Source of the DNA: Sideroxyarcus sp.
Lineage (GTDB): Bacteria; Pseudomonadota; Gammaproteobacteria; Burkholderiales; Gallionellaceae
Assembly: GCA_030652215.1 (NCBI GenBank)
Contig: JAUSBC010000102.1
Span: 1-64,000 of the forward strand
DNA length: 64,000 nucleotides
Direction: 5' to 3'
Notes under the pieces: generated by a model
Told to the model about the DNA's origin: nothing
Database searches by the model: none
The model's input: only the letters and a program-made list of their open reading frames with translations
In this document: piece after piece, positions 45,100 to 55,166 of the stretch
Layout of the letters: each line of letters starts with the position of its first letter
Position numbering within the stretch: position 1 is the stretch's first letter
Made by a program: the position numbers and the translations under genes

Positions 45100-48000
45100 A
45101 TGGATATGCGCTCTTGGCTGGCTCTGATACTGAACGGAATGCTCAAGCTTTCAATACTGCTGCGCTTGCCCTTCCGGCTGGTCGGTATGTTGTTCGGCGG
45201 GGTGTTCGGACACTTGCATTGGCAGCGTCCGGCCTGGGTGGGGCTTTCATTTCACGGTGCCGCTGTCGCATTCAACTGGGGCAAATCCAACCCGCGCAAG
45301 TTTGCGAAATATGGCGGTATCGCCATTGCCGCGCTGGGCGTTGTCTGGGGAGCCTGGTATGCCTATAGTCTGATTCCCAAACCGGAACTCGTTTCCTACG
45401 ACGTCTATGCCCCCTCGCGCACCGAGTACGAGCTTGAAAGCTACGAACCGAAACCGCTGATCGTCCGGTTTTCGGGCTCCGTAGCCCCGTTGGATAAGGT
45501 CGGCAAGGAAGTCACCGGCGTGCGTATCAGCCCCGAGCAGCCCGGACGCTGGAGCTGGCTCAGCGATACGACGCTGGAATTCAAGCCGAACGCCGACTGG
45601 CCTGTGGGTCAGGAATTCAAGGTCGGTTTCGAGCGCGAGTTGCTGGCGCAAACGGTGCGTGTAGAGGATTACTCGTTCAAATTCGAAACGGCTGCGTTTG
45701 AGATGAGCATCAACTCGTCCGAGTTTTACCAGGACCCGGTGGACCCGAATCTCAAAAAGGCGATTGTCACTGTGGGTTTCTCCCATCCCGTTGCCACCGA
45801 GGGATTCGAGAAACGCATCAGTATGCGTTTGCAGGGGCAGCGCAGCGGCGTGCTCGGCATCGGCGGCGAGACGACGCCGTTCTCCGTGACGTATGACAAG
45901 AAAAAACTGACGGCCTTCATTCATTCCGCGCCGTTGCCCATTCCGCCGAAAGATACCTATCTCGCCGTGAAAGTGGATTCGGGAGTGAGCGCGCAAAGCG
46001 GCGGAAACGATACGGACGACGCGCTGGAACAAACGATTTCCGTTCCCGGCTTATTCAGCCTGAATGTGGATTCGGCCGAAATGCTGCTCGTCAACAACGA
46101 GCGCTACGAGCCGGAGCAGGTGCTGATGCTGGAGACATCCGCCACGGTGGATGAGACCGATATGAAAAACCGGGTCGAGGCATGGCTGTTGCCGGTTTAC
46201 AACCCCGAGACGCCGCTTGACCAGCGCAAGAACCCGACCTACTGGGGCGACGTGAAGCAAATCGGCGAGCCCTTGCTGAAACAGTCCGGGAAGCTCGCGC
46301 TGACGGCCATTCCCGCCGAGCGCGAATACAGCACCAGCCACAGCTACAAATTCGAAGCGGATGTCGGGCGTTTCATTTACGTGCGGGTCGCGAAAGGGCT
46401 CAAATCCTTCGGCGGGTATTCTCTGGGCGAAACCTACGACCGCATCATCCGCGTTCAGCCGTTCCCCAAGGAAGTGCGCATTCTGCATTCCGGTTCGCTA
46501 TTGCCGATTTCCGGCGAGCGCAAAGTGCCCATCCTGGCGCGCGACGTGGATGCGCTGCACTACGAGATCGGACGTCTGGTGCCAGGGCAGATACAGCATC
46601 TGGTCAGCCAGTCATACGGCGATTTCGGCAAGCCCAATTTCAACAACTACAACTTCAACTTCGACAACCTGGCAGAGCGCCTGACCGAAATCGACGAGCT
46701 GCCAAAACTTGCGCCGGGCAAGGCGCAGTATGCGGCGCTCGATCTCGGCAAATACCTGAAGGAAGGAAGCGAAGGCAAGCGCGGCCTGTTCATGATCAAG
46801 GTGCAACCCTACGACACCGTGGCCAAGCGCCCCATCGGCAACGCGGACACGCGATTGATCGTGCTCACCGACCTGGGCATGCTGGTCAAGCAGGGGGTGG
46901 ATGGCAGTCAGGATGTGTTCGTTCAATCCATACACACCGGCTCGCCGGTGGGCGGCGCAAGCGTGCAGGTGATCGGCAAAAACGGCTTGCCGGTGCTGTC
47001 GCAGGAAACGGATGCCGAAGGCCATGTGCGCTTTCCTTCGCTCAAGGACTTCAACCGCGAACAATCTCCGGCGCTGTATCTGGTCAAGAAAGGCGGGGAC
47101 ATTTCTTTCCTGCCCTACGAGCGCAGCGACCGCATGCTCGACATATCGCGTTTCGATGTCGGCGGCGTCTCCAACAGCGCGCAGTCGGACAAGCTGCAGG
47201 CCTATCTGTTTTCGGACCGGGGCATATACCAGCCGGGTGAGGAACTCAAAGTCGGCATGATCGTGCGCGCGACAGACTGGTCCTCGAAGCTCGCGGGCAT
47301 TCCGCTGGAGATGGTGATCACCGATGCGCGCGGCCTGACCGTGAAGCGCGAACGCATCAAGTTGCCGGAATCGGGTTTTGTGGAAGCTTCCTATGCCACG
47401 GAAGATACCTCGCCCACCGGGACCTGGAACGCCAATCTGTACATCGTCAAGGACAACCATGCGACCGGCATGATCGGCACGGTCGCGCTCAAGGTGCAGG
47501 AGTTCCGGCCCGACCGCATGAAAATGAGTGCGCGTTTTTCCGACGAGGCGGTGGAGGGCTGGGTGTCGCCGGACAATCTGAAGGCGCGCGTGAATCTGCA
47601 GAACCTGTTCGGCACGCCTGCCACGGATCGCGAAGTGCGCGCATCGATCACGCTGTTCCCGTCCTATCCGTCATTCCCCTCCTACAAGGAGTACAGCTTC
47701 TTCGATCCGCAGCGCGCCAGGGATGGTTTCGAGGACAGGCTGGCCGAAGGTGTCACCGACGAAAACGGCGAGGCCGAGTTCGACCTGAACCTGCAACGCT
47801 TCGCACGGGCAACTTATCGCGTGCTTTTCGTGGCGCAGGGTTTCGAGGCGGCCGGTGGGCGCAGTGTCGCAGCCGAGCGCGCGGTCATGGTTTCCAGCAT
47901 GCCGTATCTGGTCGGCTACAAGGCGGACGGCAATTTGCGTTACGTAAACAAGGATGCGCGGCGCTCGGTACACCTGATCGCGATCGACCCCAAGGCAAAG

Positions 48001-51000
48001 AAGACCAAAATTCCGGGCCTGAAGCTGATTCGCATCGAACGCAAATATGTCTCCGTGCTGACCAGGCAGGATTCGGGCGTTTACAAATACGAGTCCAAGA
48101 GCAAGGAAGTCGTGCTTTCCGAGACGCCGTTCCAGATCGGCGCGGAAGGAACGAATCTCGAATTGCCGACCGGCGAACCCGGCGACTACGTCATGGTGGT
48201 GCGCGATGCGGAAGGGATGGAACTGAACCGGGTCGAATACTCGGTGGCGGGCCACGCCAACCTGACGCGCTCCCTGGAAAAGAATGCCGAGCTGCAGATC
48301 AAGCTCGCCAAAACCGACGTGATACCGGGACAGGATATCGAACTTGAGATTCGCGCGCCGTATGCCGGCAACGGGCTCATCACCATCGAGCGCGACAAGG
48401 TCTATGCCTGGCAATGGTTCAAGGCCGGCACAACCAACAGCGTTCAAAGGATCAGGGTGCCGGCGTCCATGGAGGGCAACGGCTACGTGTCGGTCACGTT
48501 CGTGCGGGATATCAATTCGCCGGAAATTTTCATGAGCCCGATGTCGCACGGCGTGGTGCCGTTCTCGATCAGTCTGGAGCGGCGCAGGAACGACATCAGC
48601 ATGACCGCTCCCGACCTGGTCAAACCCGGCGAGCCGTTGCGCATGAAAGTAAGCGCCGAGAAGCCGACACGTCTGGTGCTGTTTGCGGTGGACGAAGGCA
48701 TCCTGCAAGTGGCCGGTTACAACACCCCGGACCCGCTGGGGCACTTCTTCCAGAAACGCGCATTGGAGATCAGCACGTCGCAGATACTCGACCTGATCCT
48801 GCCGGAATTCCGGCGTCTGATGCAGTCTTCGCCGACGGGGGGCGATGCCGAGGGCGCGCTGGGGAAACATCTCAACCCGTTCAAGCGCAAGCGCGACAAA
48901 CCGGTGGCCTACTGGTCGGGCATCATTGATGTCGGCCCCAACGGCAAGGATCTCGTCTATACCGTTCCGGACCATTTCAACGGCAGCTTGCGCATCATGG
49001 CGGTGGCCGTTTCGGCGGACACCATCGGCGTGCTGGAAAAGAAGGTCACGGTGCGCGGCGACTTCGTGCTGTCGCCCAATGTGCCCACCCAGGTGGCGCC
49101 GGGAGACGAATTCGAGGTCAGCCTGGGGGTTGCCAACAATATTCCCGCATCCGGCAAGGATGCGCCGGTGCGTATCGAGCTCAAGACTTCGCCTCACCTT
49201 GCCGTTGTGGGTGACGCTGCGAAAGAGCTCAAGATAGACGCATTGCGCGAGGGCGTGGCGATCTTCCGTCTGCGCGCAACGGACAAGCTGGGTTCCGGCA
49301 ATCTGCAGTTCGTCGCCACCCATGGAAATCACAGCGCGAAATACAGCGTCGATACCAGCGTGCGGCCCGCTGTTCCATACCAGGTGAATCTGACCTTCGG
49401 CAGCGTCAAGAAAGGCACGCTGGAACAGCCGGTGACGAGAAAGATGTACGACGAGTTCAGCACCCGCAAGGCCGGCATTTCGCATTTGCCGCTGATCATG
49501 GGGCAGGGGCTTGTGGCTTATCTCGACAAGAACCCCTACGGCTGCACGGAACAACTGGTCAGTCAGGCGCTGCCGGCGCTCGTCCTGCAGACACGCCCCG
49601 AATTCGGCGTGACGCGCAACGTTTCCGAGGAGAGCCTGGGGCGCATCGTGAGCATGCTGCGCAGCCGGCAGAACCAGGAAGGCGGCTTCGGCTTGTGGGC
49701 GGCCAACCATCATGTTGTGCCCTGGGCATCGGCCTATGCGGTGCATTTCCTGCTGGAAGCGAAAGATCGCGGCCATGCCGTACCGCCGGATATGCTGCTC
49801 TCCGCCAACGGCTGGTTGCAGCAGTTGGCGGGAGGCGAGAGCGAGTCGCTGGCGGAAGAGCGGGCGCGCGCCTATGCCATCTACCTGCTGGCACGGCAGG
49901 GTACGGTGGTCGGTCAGTATGCATCCGCCCTGCAACGCAGACTGGATGCGAATTTTGCCAAGGTGTGGCGTCAGGATATCGCGGCGGCCTACCTTGCTTC
50001 GGCCTACCAGCTCATGCGCCAGGAGAATCTGGCCGACGGCTTGATCCGCGGATTCAGGTTCGATCAGGATGCCGGAAAATGGGCGGACTACTACGACGGT
50101 CTGAGCCGCAATTCGCAATTCATTTACCTGCTGGCGCGGCATTTCCCGAACGAACTGAAGCGGCTGGATGCGGAGGCGCTGGAGTCCGTAGCCAAACCGA
50201 TACGCGAAAACCGCTATAACACGCTGTCTTCCGCCTACACGCTGCTGGCGCTGGATGCCTATGCCACGGCGACCGGCAGCGAAACTGCGGGTCAGTTCAG
50301 CATTGCCGAGGTGCTGAAAGATGGCAGCAAGAAGACGCTGGCCTTGCCCGCCGGGCTGATGCCCGTGGGCGATTTTTCACCGGCCGCAACCAAGCTGCAG
50401 TTCGGGTCGAGCAGCGACTATGTCGCCTTTACCCTGCTCAATCAGTCCGGGTTCGACCGCGGATTGCCGGACAAGGAGATCAAGCAGGAGATCGAGGTGT
50501 TCCGCGAATACCAGGGGGCAGACGGCAAGCCGGTGAGCACGGTCAAACTGGGCGACGAAGTGGAAGTTCACTTGCGCATACGTGCCATCGGCAAGGGCAC
50601 TTTGCACGATGTGGCGATTGTGGATCTGCTGCCCGGCGGTTTCGAAATCGTGCCGGGGTCGGGTAACGACGCCGAGCCGGAATCCGGCTCGGACAACTCC
50701 GCGTATCAAAGTGAAGGCGAAGAAGAGGAATATGCAGAGGGCGACGGTGAGGGCGACGGCGAAACAGCCTCTTCCGAAACGCAGGCAGAGCAGTGGGTCG
50801 CCCCCATCGGCAGCGACAAGTCGGACTGGCAGCCGGAGTATGCGGATGTGCGGGAAGATCGAGTGGTGTTGTACGGCACGGTCGAGAACAGCGCGCAGTT
50901 GTTCGTGTACAAGATCAAGGCGACCAATGCCGGAATCTATGCGGTGCCCCCGACTTATGCCGAGGGAATGTATGACCGCAGCGTGCAAGCCCGCGCGCTG

Positions 51001-51030
51001 GGCGGAAAAATCACGGTGCAGGCGGAGTAG
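45100..51030 (+). CDS. Bacterial alpha-2-macroglobulin family protein
   Basis: Very large (1976 aa) periplasm-facing protease trap. An N-terminal membrane helix at about residues 90-110 (GGIAIAALGVVWGAWYAYSL) anchors it, with no lipobox cysteine. MG-type beta domains follow. The thioester motif is intact: Cys1482 in YGCTEQL. A TED-like alpha/alpha region with QEGGFGLWA lies after it. Near the C-terminus (about 1855-1895) there is an acidic low-complexity insert rich in Glu, Gly and Asp. It is convergent with pbpC, the usual genomic partner of bacterial A2M, with only 3 nt between stops. Confidence 0.93.
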   Translation: MDMRSWLALILNGMLKLSILLRLPFRLVGMLFGGVFGHLHWQRPAWVGLSFHGAAVAFNWGKSNPRKFAKYGGIAIAALGVVWGAWYAYSLIPKPELVSYDVYAPSRTEYELESYEPKPLIVRFSGSVAPLDKVGKEVTGVRISPEQPGRWSWLSDTTLEFKPNADWPVGQEFKVGFERELLAQTVRVEDYSFKFETAAFEMSINSSEFYQDPVDPNLKKAIVTVGFSHPVATEGFEKRISMRLQGQRSGVLGIGGETTPFSVTYDKKKLTAFIHSAPLPIPPKDTYLAVKVDSGVSAQSGGNDTDDALEQTISVPGLFSLNVDSAEMLLVNNERYEPEQVLMLETSATVDETDMKNRVEAWLLPVYNPETPLDQRKNPTYWGDVKQIGEPLLKQSGKLALTAIPAEREYSTSHSYKFEADVGRFIYVRVAKGLKSFGGYSLGETYDRIIRVQPFPKEVRILHSGSLLPISGERKVPILARDVDALHYEIGRLVPGQIQHLVSQSYGDFGKPNFNNYNFNFDNLAERLTEIDELPKLAPGKAQYAALDLGKYLKEGSEGKRGLFMIKVQPYDTVAKRPIGNADTRLIVLTDLGMLVKQGVDGSQDVFVQSIHTGSPVGGASVQVIGKNGLPVLSQETDAEGHVRFPSLKDFNREQSPALYLVKKGGDISFLPYERSDRMLDISRFDVGGVSNSAQSDKLQAYLFSDRGIYQPGEELKVGMIVRATDWSSKLAGIPLEMVITDARGLTVKRERIKLPESGFVEASYATEDTSPTGTWNANLYIVKDNHATGMIGTVALKVQEFRPDRMKMSARFSDEAVEGWVSPDNLKARVNLQNLFGTPATDREVRASITLFPSYPSFPSYKEYSFFDPQRARDGFEDRLAEGVTDENGEAEFDLNLQRFARATYRVLFVAQGFEAAGGRSVAAERAVMVSSMPYLVGYKADGNLRYVNKDARRSVHLIAIDPKAKKTKIPGLKLIRIERKYVSVLTRQDSGVYKYESKSKEVVLSETPFQIGAEGTNLELPTGEPGDYVMVVRDAEGMELNRVEYSVAGHANLTRSLEKNAELQIKLAKTDVIPGQDIELEIRAPYAGNGLITIERDKVYAWQWFKAGTTNSVQRIRVPASMEGNGYVSVTFVRDINSPEIFMSPMSHGVVPFSISLERRRNDISMTAPDLVKPGEPLRMKVSAEKPTRLVLFAVDEGILQVAGYNTPDPLGHFFQKRALEISTSQILDLILPEFRRLMQSSPTGGDAEGALGKHLNPFKRKRDKPVAYWSGIIDVGPNGKDLVYTVPDHFNGSLRIMAVAVSADTIGVLEKKVTVRGDFVLSPNVPTQVAPGDEFEVSLGVANNIPASGKDAPVRIELKTSPHLAVVGDAAKELKIDALREGVAIFRLRATDKLGSGNLQFVATHGNHSAKYSVDTSVRPAVPYQVNLTFGSVKKGTLEQPVTRKMYDEFSTRKAGISHLPLIMGQGLVAYLDKNPYGCTEQLVSQALPALVLQTRPEFGVTRNVSEESLGRIVSMLRSRQNQEGGFGLWAANHHVVPWASAYAVHFLLEAKDRGHAVPPDMLLSANGWLQQLAGGESESLAEERARAYAIYLLARQGTVVGQYASALQRRLDANFAKVWRQDIAAAYLASAYQLMRQENLADGLIRGFRFDQDAGKWADYYDGLSRNSQFIYLLARHFPNELKRLDAEALESVAKPIRENRYNTLSSAYTLLALDAYATATGSETAGQFSIAEVLKDGSKKTLALPAGLMPVGDFSPAATKLQFGSSSDYVAFTLLNQSGFDRGLPDKEIKQEIEVFREYQGADGKPVSTVKLGDEVEVHLRIRAIGKGTLHDVAIVDLLPGGFEIVPGSGNDAEPESGSDNSAYQSEGEEEEYAEGDGEGDGETASSETQAEQWVAPIGSDKSDWQPEYADVREDRVVLYGTVENSAQLFVYKIKATNAGIYAVPPTYAEGMYDRSVQARALGGKITVQAE

Positions 51031-51033
51031 CGC

Positions 51034-53376
51034 TTACTGCGCGATGCTGACCGAAACTTCCCGCGAATCCGAACGCCCGGCATCGTCCACTGCGCGCAGC
51101 ACGTAGTGGCCGGGCCCGGCCGGCGACCAGTTCAGGGCTTGCCCGCCGGGTGTTTTGCCGATGTAGTGCTCCCCGGCAAACCAGTAGACTTCGCGGGCAC
51201 TTGCATCCACCGTTGCCAGCAGGGAAACAGTCTGTTCCTCGGGCTTGGAAAGACGCAGGGTGTAAACCACGCCGCGCAAGGGCGAGGTGATTTGCGGCGC
51301 AGTCCCGCCGCTGCCTGTATCCGCGCAGTGCGGGGAATGTGCCGGCGGCATGCGGCGCGGCAGTCCGGCTTGCCGGAAAATATTCAGCATGTCGGAGGTC
51401 CAGAACTCGAACACTTCCGTGTGGGTGCGTTTGGGCAGATAGGGCGGGCAGGCGATCAATCCGCTGGCGTTGTCTATCACCAGTTTGCGATGCAGGGTGC
51501 TGACGCGTATCGGCGACTTGCCGGGGATGAACCAGGTTTCCGCAAGCTGCGGACAGTCTGCGTTGGGCAGGTCGCCCGAAGCCGCGCACACATCGACACG
51601 CATGAGATTGGCCGGGGTGTGCAACTGCATCGAATGCAGATTGGGCTGCGCGGAACCGATTGAATTCACCAGTTCGAAGAATAGCGGCGCCGCCGTCTGT
51701 ATGCCGACCAGCGCCTGGTTGGAGGTGTTGTCGAAATTCCCCAGCCATACCGTGAGCACATAAGGCCCGAAAATGCCGACTGTCCACGCATCGCGAAAAC
51801 CGTTCGACGTGCCGGTCTTCCAGTGCACCGGAAGACCGGCCGGGATGCCGCTGGCAACGGAGGTGTCGGGGCGGGGATTCTGGCGCAGCATGTCCAGCAC
51901 CATGAACGCGGATTCTTCGGACAACAGTTGCGTTCCCTCGGCGGCTGGTTCCGTTTCCAGCATGCGCAACGGTTTCAGCTTGCCGTCGTTGGCGAGCATG
52001 GCATAAAGCCGGGCCAGCTCTTCCATGGTGACTTCGCCGCCGCCCAACACCAGCGCCAATCCGTAGTGCCTCTCCGATTCCAGGCGGCTGACGCCGGCGG
52101 CGCGCAGAAAATCGTACAGGCCGGGTTGGCCGAGTTTTGCGGCCAGCGCAATCGCGGGGAGATTGCGGCTGCGGTTAAGTGCCTCCGTTGCGGTGAGCGG
52201 ACCCGTGAAGCGGCCGTCGAAATTTTCCGGGGTATAGCTGCCGAAGGATTGCGCGCTGTCTTTCAAAACGGTCAGCGGGTGGATCACGCCCTGGTCGATG
52301 GCCAGGGCGTAGATGAAGGGCTTGAGGGTGGAGCCCGGCGAGCGTTTGGCAGTGAGTGCGCTCACTTGCCCGCTGATGCCGTCGTCGAAGAAATCCGCCG
52401 AGCCGACGGCGGCCTTCACGCCCATGTCCCGCGTGTCGACCAGCATGGCCGCCGCATTCCTGATGCCGATGCGTTTCTGCCGTTCGACGTAGGCGCGCAG
52501 ATGGCGCTCCATGAGGCGCTGCAGCCGGAGATCGAGCGTGCTGACCAGCTCCCGTGCAACGGGGCGCTCGGCAATGCGCTCTTCCACAAAATGCGGCGCC
52601 AGAAAGGGCAGATTGCGCGTGCCGCGCATCTGCACGGGCAGTTGCAGCAAGTCGGCTTCCTTTGCGGCTTCGGGATGGCGCAGGCACAACTGCTTGAAGA
52701 GCCGGTCGCGGGCTTGTGCCAGCGCGGGGCGGGCGGGGCCGCGCTGCAACGGGTTTTGCGGAATCACCGCCAGCGTCAGTGCCTGCTCCAGCGTGAGTTT
52801 TTCGGCGCGCTTGCCGAAGTAGATGAGGCTCGCCGCCGCGACACCTTCTATATTGCCGCCATAGGGCGCCAAGTTGACATAGGCCTCAAGAATCTCGTCC
52901 TTGGTGTGGAACAATTCCAGTTGCAGCGCGCGCAGGATTTGCTGCAACTTGCCCGGTACGGTGCGGGTGTCGATCCGGTAAACGCGCCGCGCGAGTTGCA
53001 TGGTGATTGTCGAGCCGCCCATGCGCCGCTCGCCGCTGGCGGTGGAGTAGGACGCGCGTATCAAAGACCAGGGATTGAAGCCGGGGTGCCAGCGGAACCA
53101 GCGGTCTTCATACAAGACGACGGATTCGGTCAGTTCGGGGCTGACCTTCGATAGCGGCAACAACAGGCGATACTGTTCGTCGCTGGCCAGTGTGAGCCTC
53201 AAGAGGCGCTGCTGCGCATCGTAGACGGCGATGGACGAAGGGATGCGCGCGAGCAGCGGGGACTTGGGGATTATTCTGGGCAGTACGGCCAGGGCCGCCG
53301 CGAACAGGGCGAACCCCAGCGCGACCAGGACAATCCGGCAGCCGGCAAGACGTTTGAATATCGAGGAAGTGATCAA
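51034..53376 (-). CDS. pbpC: Penicillin-binding protein 1C
   Basis: Bifunctional class A PBP of 780 residues, active in the periplasm. Membrane helix at about 14-34. The glycosyltransferase domain has catalytic Glu90 (VLYEDRWFRWHPG) and RRMGGSTITMQLAR. The transpeptidase has Ser349-x-x-Lys352 (SPGSTLKPF) and the KTGTSNGFRDAW motif. The C-terminal BiPBP-C domain (about 690-780) is present. In other bacteria PbpC is paired with alpha-2-macroglobulin and is thought to repair peptidoglycan after attack. Here the two genes converge instead of forming an operon. Confidence 0.95.
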   Translation of the reverse strand: MITSSIFKRLAGCRIVLVALGFALFAAALAVLPRIIPKSPLLARIPSSIAVYDAQQRLLRLTLASDEQYRLLLPLSKVSPELTESVVLYEDRWFRWHPGFNPWSLIRASYSTASGERRMGGSTITMQLARRVYRIDTRTVPGKLQQILRALQLELFHTKDEILEAYVNLAPYGGNIEGVAAASLIYFGKRAEKLTLEQALTLAVIPQNPLQRGPARPALAQARDRLFKQLCLRHPEAAKEADLLQLPVQMRGTRNLPFLAPHFVEERIAERPVARELVSTLDLRLQRLMERHLRAYVERQKRIGIRNAAAMLVDTRDMGVKAAVGSADFFDDGISGQVSALTAKRSPGSTLKPFIYALAIDQGVIHPLTVLKDSAQSFGSYTPENFDGRFTGPLTATEALNRSRNLPAIALAAKLGQPGLYDFLRAAGVSRLESERHYGLALVLGGGEVTMEELARLYAMLANDGKLKPLRMLETEPAAEGTQLLSEESAFMVLDMLRQNPRPDTSVASGIPAGLPVHWKTGTSNGFRDAWTVGIFGPYVLTVWLGNFDNTSNQALVGIQTAAPLFFELVNSIGSAQPNLHSMQLHTPANLMRVDVCAASGDLPNADCPQLAETWFIPGKSPIRVSTLHRKLVIDNASGLIACPPYLPKRTHTEVFEFWTSDMLNIFRQAGLPRRMPPAHSPHCADTGSGGTAPQITSPLRGVVYTLRLSKPEEQTVSLLATVDASAREVYWFAGEHYIGKTPGGQALNWSPAGPGHYVLRAVDDAGRSDSREVSVSIAQ

Positions 53377-53427
53377 GCCGGGATTCCCTGGTAGAAAAGC
53401 AGCGTTTCCTGCGGCCGCAGGAAACGA

Positions 53428-54720
53428 TCAGTCGTACTGCGCCAATCTGGGTTTGGACAACGCCGGACTCTGCGCAAAGTAACGTTTGATGCCGCCCAGA
53501 ATGGCGCGTGCCATCTTTTCCTGATAGGCATCGTCTTTCAGCCGCAACTCCTCGCTGGGGTTGCTGATAAAGGCGGTCTCCACCAGTATCGAGGGCGTGT
53601 CCGGCGATTTCAGCACGGCGAAGCCGGCCTGCTCTACACGCCCGCGGTGCAGGGTGTTGATCTGCCCGACTTCCTTGAGCACATACTTGGCGAGTTTCAG
53701 GCTGTCGGTGATGGTGGCGGTCTGCGACAGGTCCAGCAACGTGCGCGCGAGATAGGGGTCTTTCACGGCGAGGTTCACGCCGCCGATGAGGTCGGCATCG
53801 TTTTCCTTTTTCGCCAGCCAGCGCGCGCTGGCACTGGTTGCGCCGTGTTCGGACAACGCGAAGACTGACGAGCCGCGCGCATGCGATTTGACGAAGGCAT
53901 CGGCATGGATGGAAACAAACAGGTCGGCATGCGCCTTGCGCGCCTTCTCCACGCGTCCGACCAACGGAATGAAGTAGTCGCCGTCGCGGATGAGGATGGC
54001 GCGCATGCCCGGCACCGCATCAATCTGATTTTTCAGGCGGCGTGCGATGGCGAGGGTCACGTCCTTTTCGTTTGTCCCCTTGCGCCCGCGCGCGCCGGGG
54101 TCTTCGCCGCCGTGCCCCGCATCGATTGCGATCAGCAGGATGCGGTTGCTGAATTCAGGGCGTGACAGCGGCGCGGGCGGCGTTGGCGCAGTTTCGAGGA
54201 TGTCGGGTTTGACTTCGAAAGTGGGCGCTTCGGTTCCGGTGGCGGCGGCGGGTTCGCTCGCGGCAAGCTGGGTTTCGCCCTGCTGCGCCAGCGCCATCAG
54301 CGGGTCGACGGCAACCAGCGGATACACGTCCAGCACCAGGCGATGCCCGTATTCCGCGACCGGCTGCAGGCTGAACAACTGCGGCTTGACCTGGGCCTTG
54401 AGGTCGAGCACCAGACGCACCACGCCGGGTTTGAAGCGGCCGATGCGCAGGCTCTTGATGTAGGGATCGTCGTTGCCGATCTTGCCGGCCAGATCGCTCA
54501 GGGCGGCGTTGATCTCGACGTTTTCGAGATCGATCACCAGACGTTCCGGATCTTTGAGGGTGAACAGGTTGTAGCTGACGGGCTGCTTCGATTCCAGCGT
54601 GAGGCGCGTGTAATCCTGCGCCGGCCAGGTGCGCGCCGCAGTGATGGCGATCTCCGCGAAGGCGGAAGGCAGCCACAACAGGCACAGCAAAGCGGTGAAC
54701 CTTAAAGCGCGTTCAAGCAT
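53428..54720 (-). CDS. amiC: N-acetylmuramoyl-L-alanine amidase with AMIN domain
   Basis: Periplasmic cell-wall amidase (430 aa) that splits septal peptidoglycan. Signal peptide MLERALRFTALLCLLWLPSAFA, AMIN domain (about 24-125) and zinc amidase_3 domain from about 195. LLIAIDAGHGGEDPGARG provides the first zinc His and ETAFISNPSEELRL the catalytic Glu. I start at 54720, where the signal peptide begins; the frame extends through the tsaE 3' end. It overlaps tsaE by 19 nt, the usual tsaE-amiC order of proteobacteria. Confidence 0.94.
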   Translation of the reverse strand: MLERALRFTALLCLLWLPSAFAEIAITAARTWPAQDYTRLTLESKQPVSYNLFTLKDPERLVIDLENVEINAALSDLAGKIGNDDPYIKSLRIGRFKPGVVRLVLDLKAQVKPQLFSLQPVAEYGHRLVLDVYPLVAVDPLMALAQQGETQLAASEPAAATGTEAPTFEVKPDILETAPTPPAPLSRPEFSNRILLIAIDAGHGGEDPGARGRKGTNEKDVTLAIARRLKNQIDAVPGMRAILIRDGDYFIPLVGRVEKARKAHADLFVSIHADAFVKSHARGSSVFALSEHGATSASARWLAKKENDADLIGGVNLAVKDPYLARTLLDLSQTATITDSLKLAKYVLKEVGQINTLHRGRVEQAGFAVLKSPDTPSILVETAFISNPSEELRLKDDAYQEKMARAILGGIKRYFAQSPALSKPRLAQYD

Positions 54721-55166
54721 TTTTGCCCTGCATCGGAGTAGGCGTGGAGCAAGACCTCGCGCCCATCCTGGAGAATTTCGAAGGTGAAGCTGATATCCGC
54801 GGCGGGCAACAGTCCCGTGGCCTGTTCGGGCCACTCCACCAGACACACGTTTTGTCCGTCGAACTCGTCACGAAACCCGGAACCTTCCCATTCTTCGGCA
54901 TCGCGAAAGCGATACAGATCGAAGTGGCGCAAGTGTAACCCACCCGCTTCGTAGCGCTCAACCAGCGTGTAGGTCGGGCTTTTCACGCGGCCCGTGTAAC
55001 CCAGCGCCTGCAATAACGCACGCACCATCGTGGTCTTTCCCGCGCCCAGGTTGCCGCGCAGATAGACCACCATACCCGGCTGCAAATGCGCCGCGAGACG
55101 GGTCGCAAAGGCCGTGGTGGCGGCCTCATCGGGCAAGTTTAATCGGCTATGATTCGGTTCATGCAA
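54702..55166 (-). CDS. tsaE: tRNA threonylcarbamoyladenosine biosynthesis ATPase TsaE
   Basis: P-loop ATPase needed for t6A37 synthesis with TsaB and TsaD. Walker A is RGNLGAGKTT, then KSPTYTLVERYEAG, HFDLYRF and CLVEWPEQATGLLP, all family signatures. No ATG is available near the expected start. A TTG at 55166 (MHEPNHSRLNLPDEAATTAF) gives 154 residues, and a second TTG at 55136 gives 144. Either way the gene begins beside or within the start of queG on the other strand. The much longer open frame upstream is antisense to queG and not used. Confidence 0.88.
   Translation of the reverse strand: MHEPNHSRLNLPDEAATTAFATRLAAHLQPGMVVYLRGNLGAGKTTMVRALLQALGYTGRVKSPTYTLVERYEAGGLHLRHFDLYRFRDAEEWEGSGFRDEFDGQNVCLVEWPEQATGLLPAADISFTFEILQDGREVLLHAYSDAGQKCLNAL

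Noticed and set aside
47671-50142. 823-codon open frame on the minus strand inside the alpha-2-macroglobulin gene
   Set aside because: It is antisense to a gene with clear domain motifs and is His/Arg/Gln-rich without family signatures, as expected for a shadow frame in GC-rich DNA. The same applies to long antisense frames at 28777-30042, 30884-32584, 33568-35211, 36761-37912, 51823-53154 and 62249-63859.
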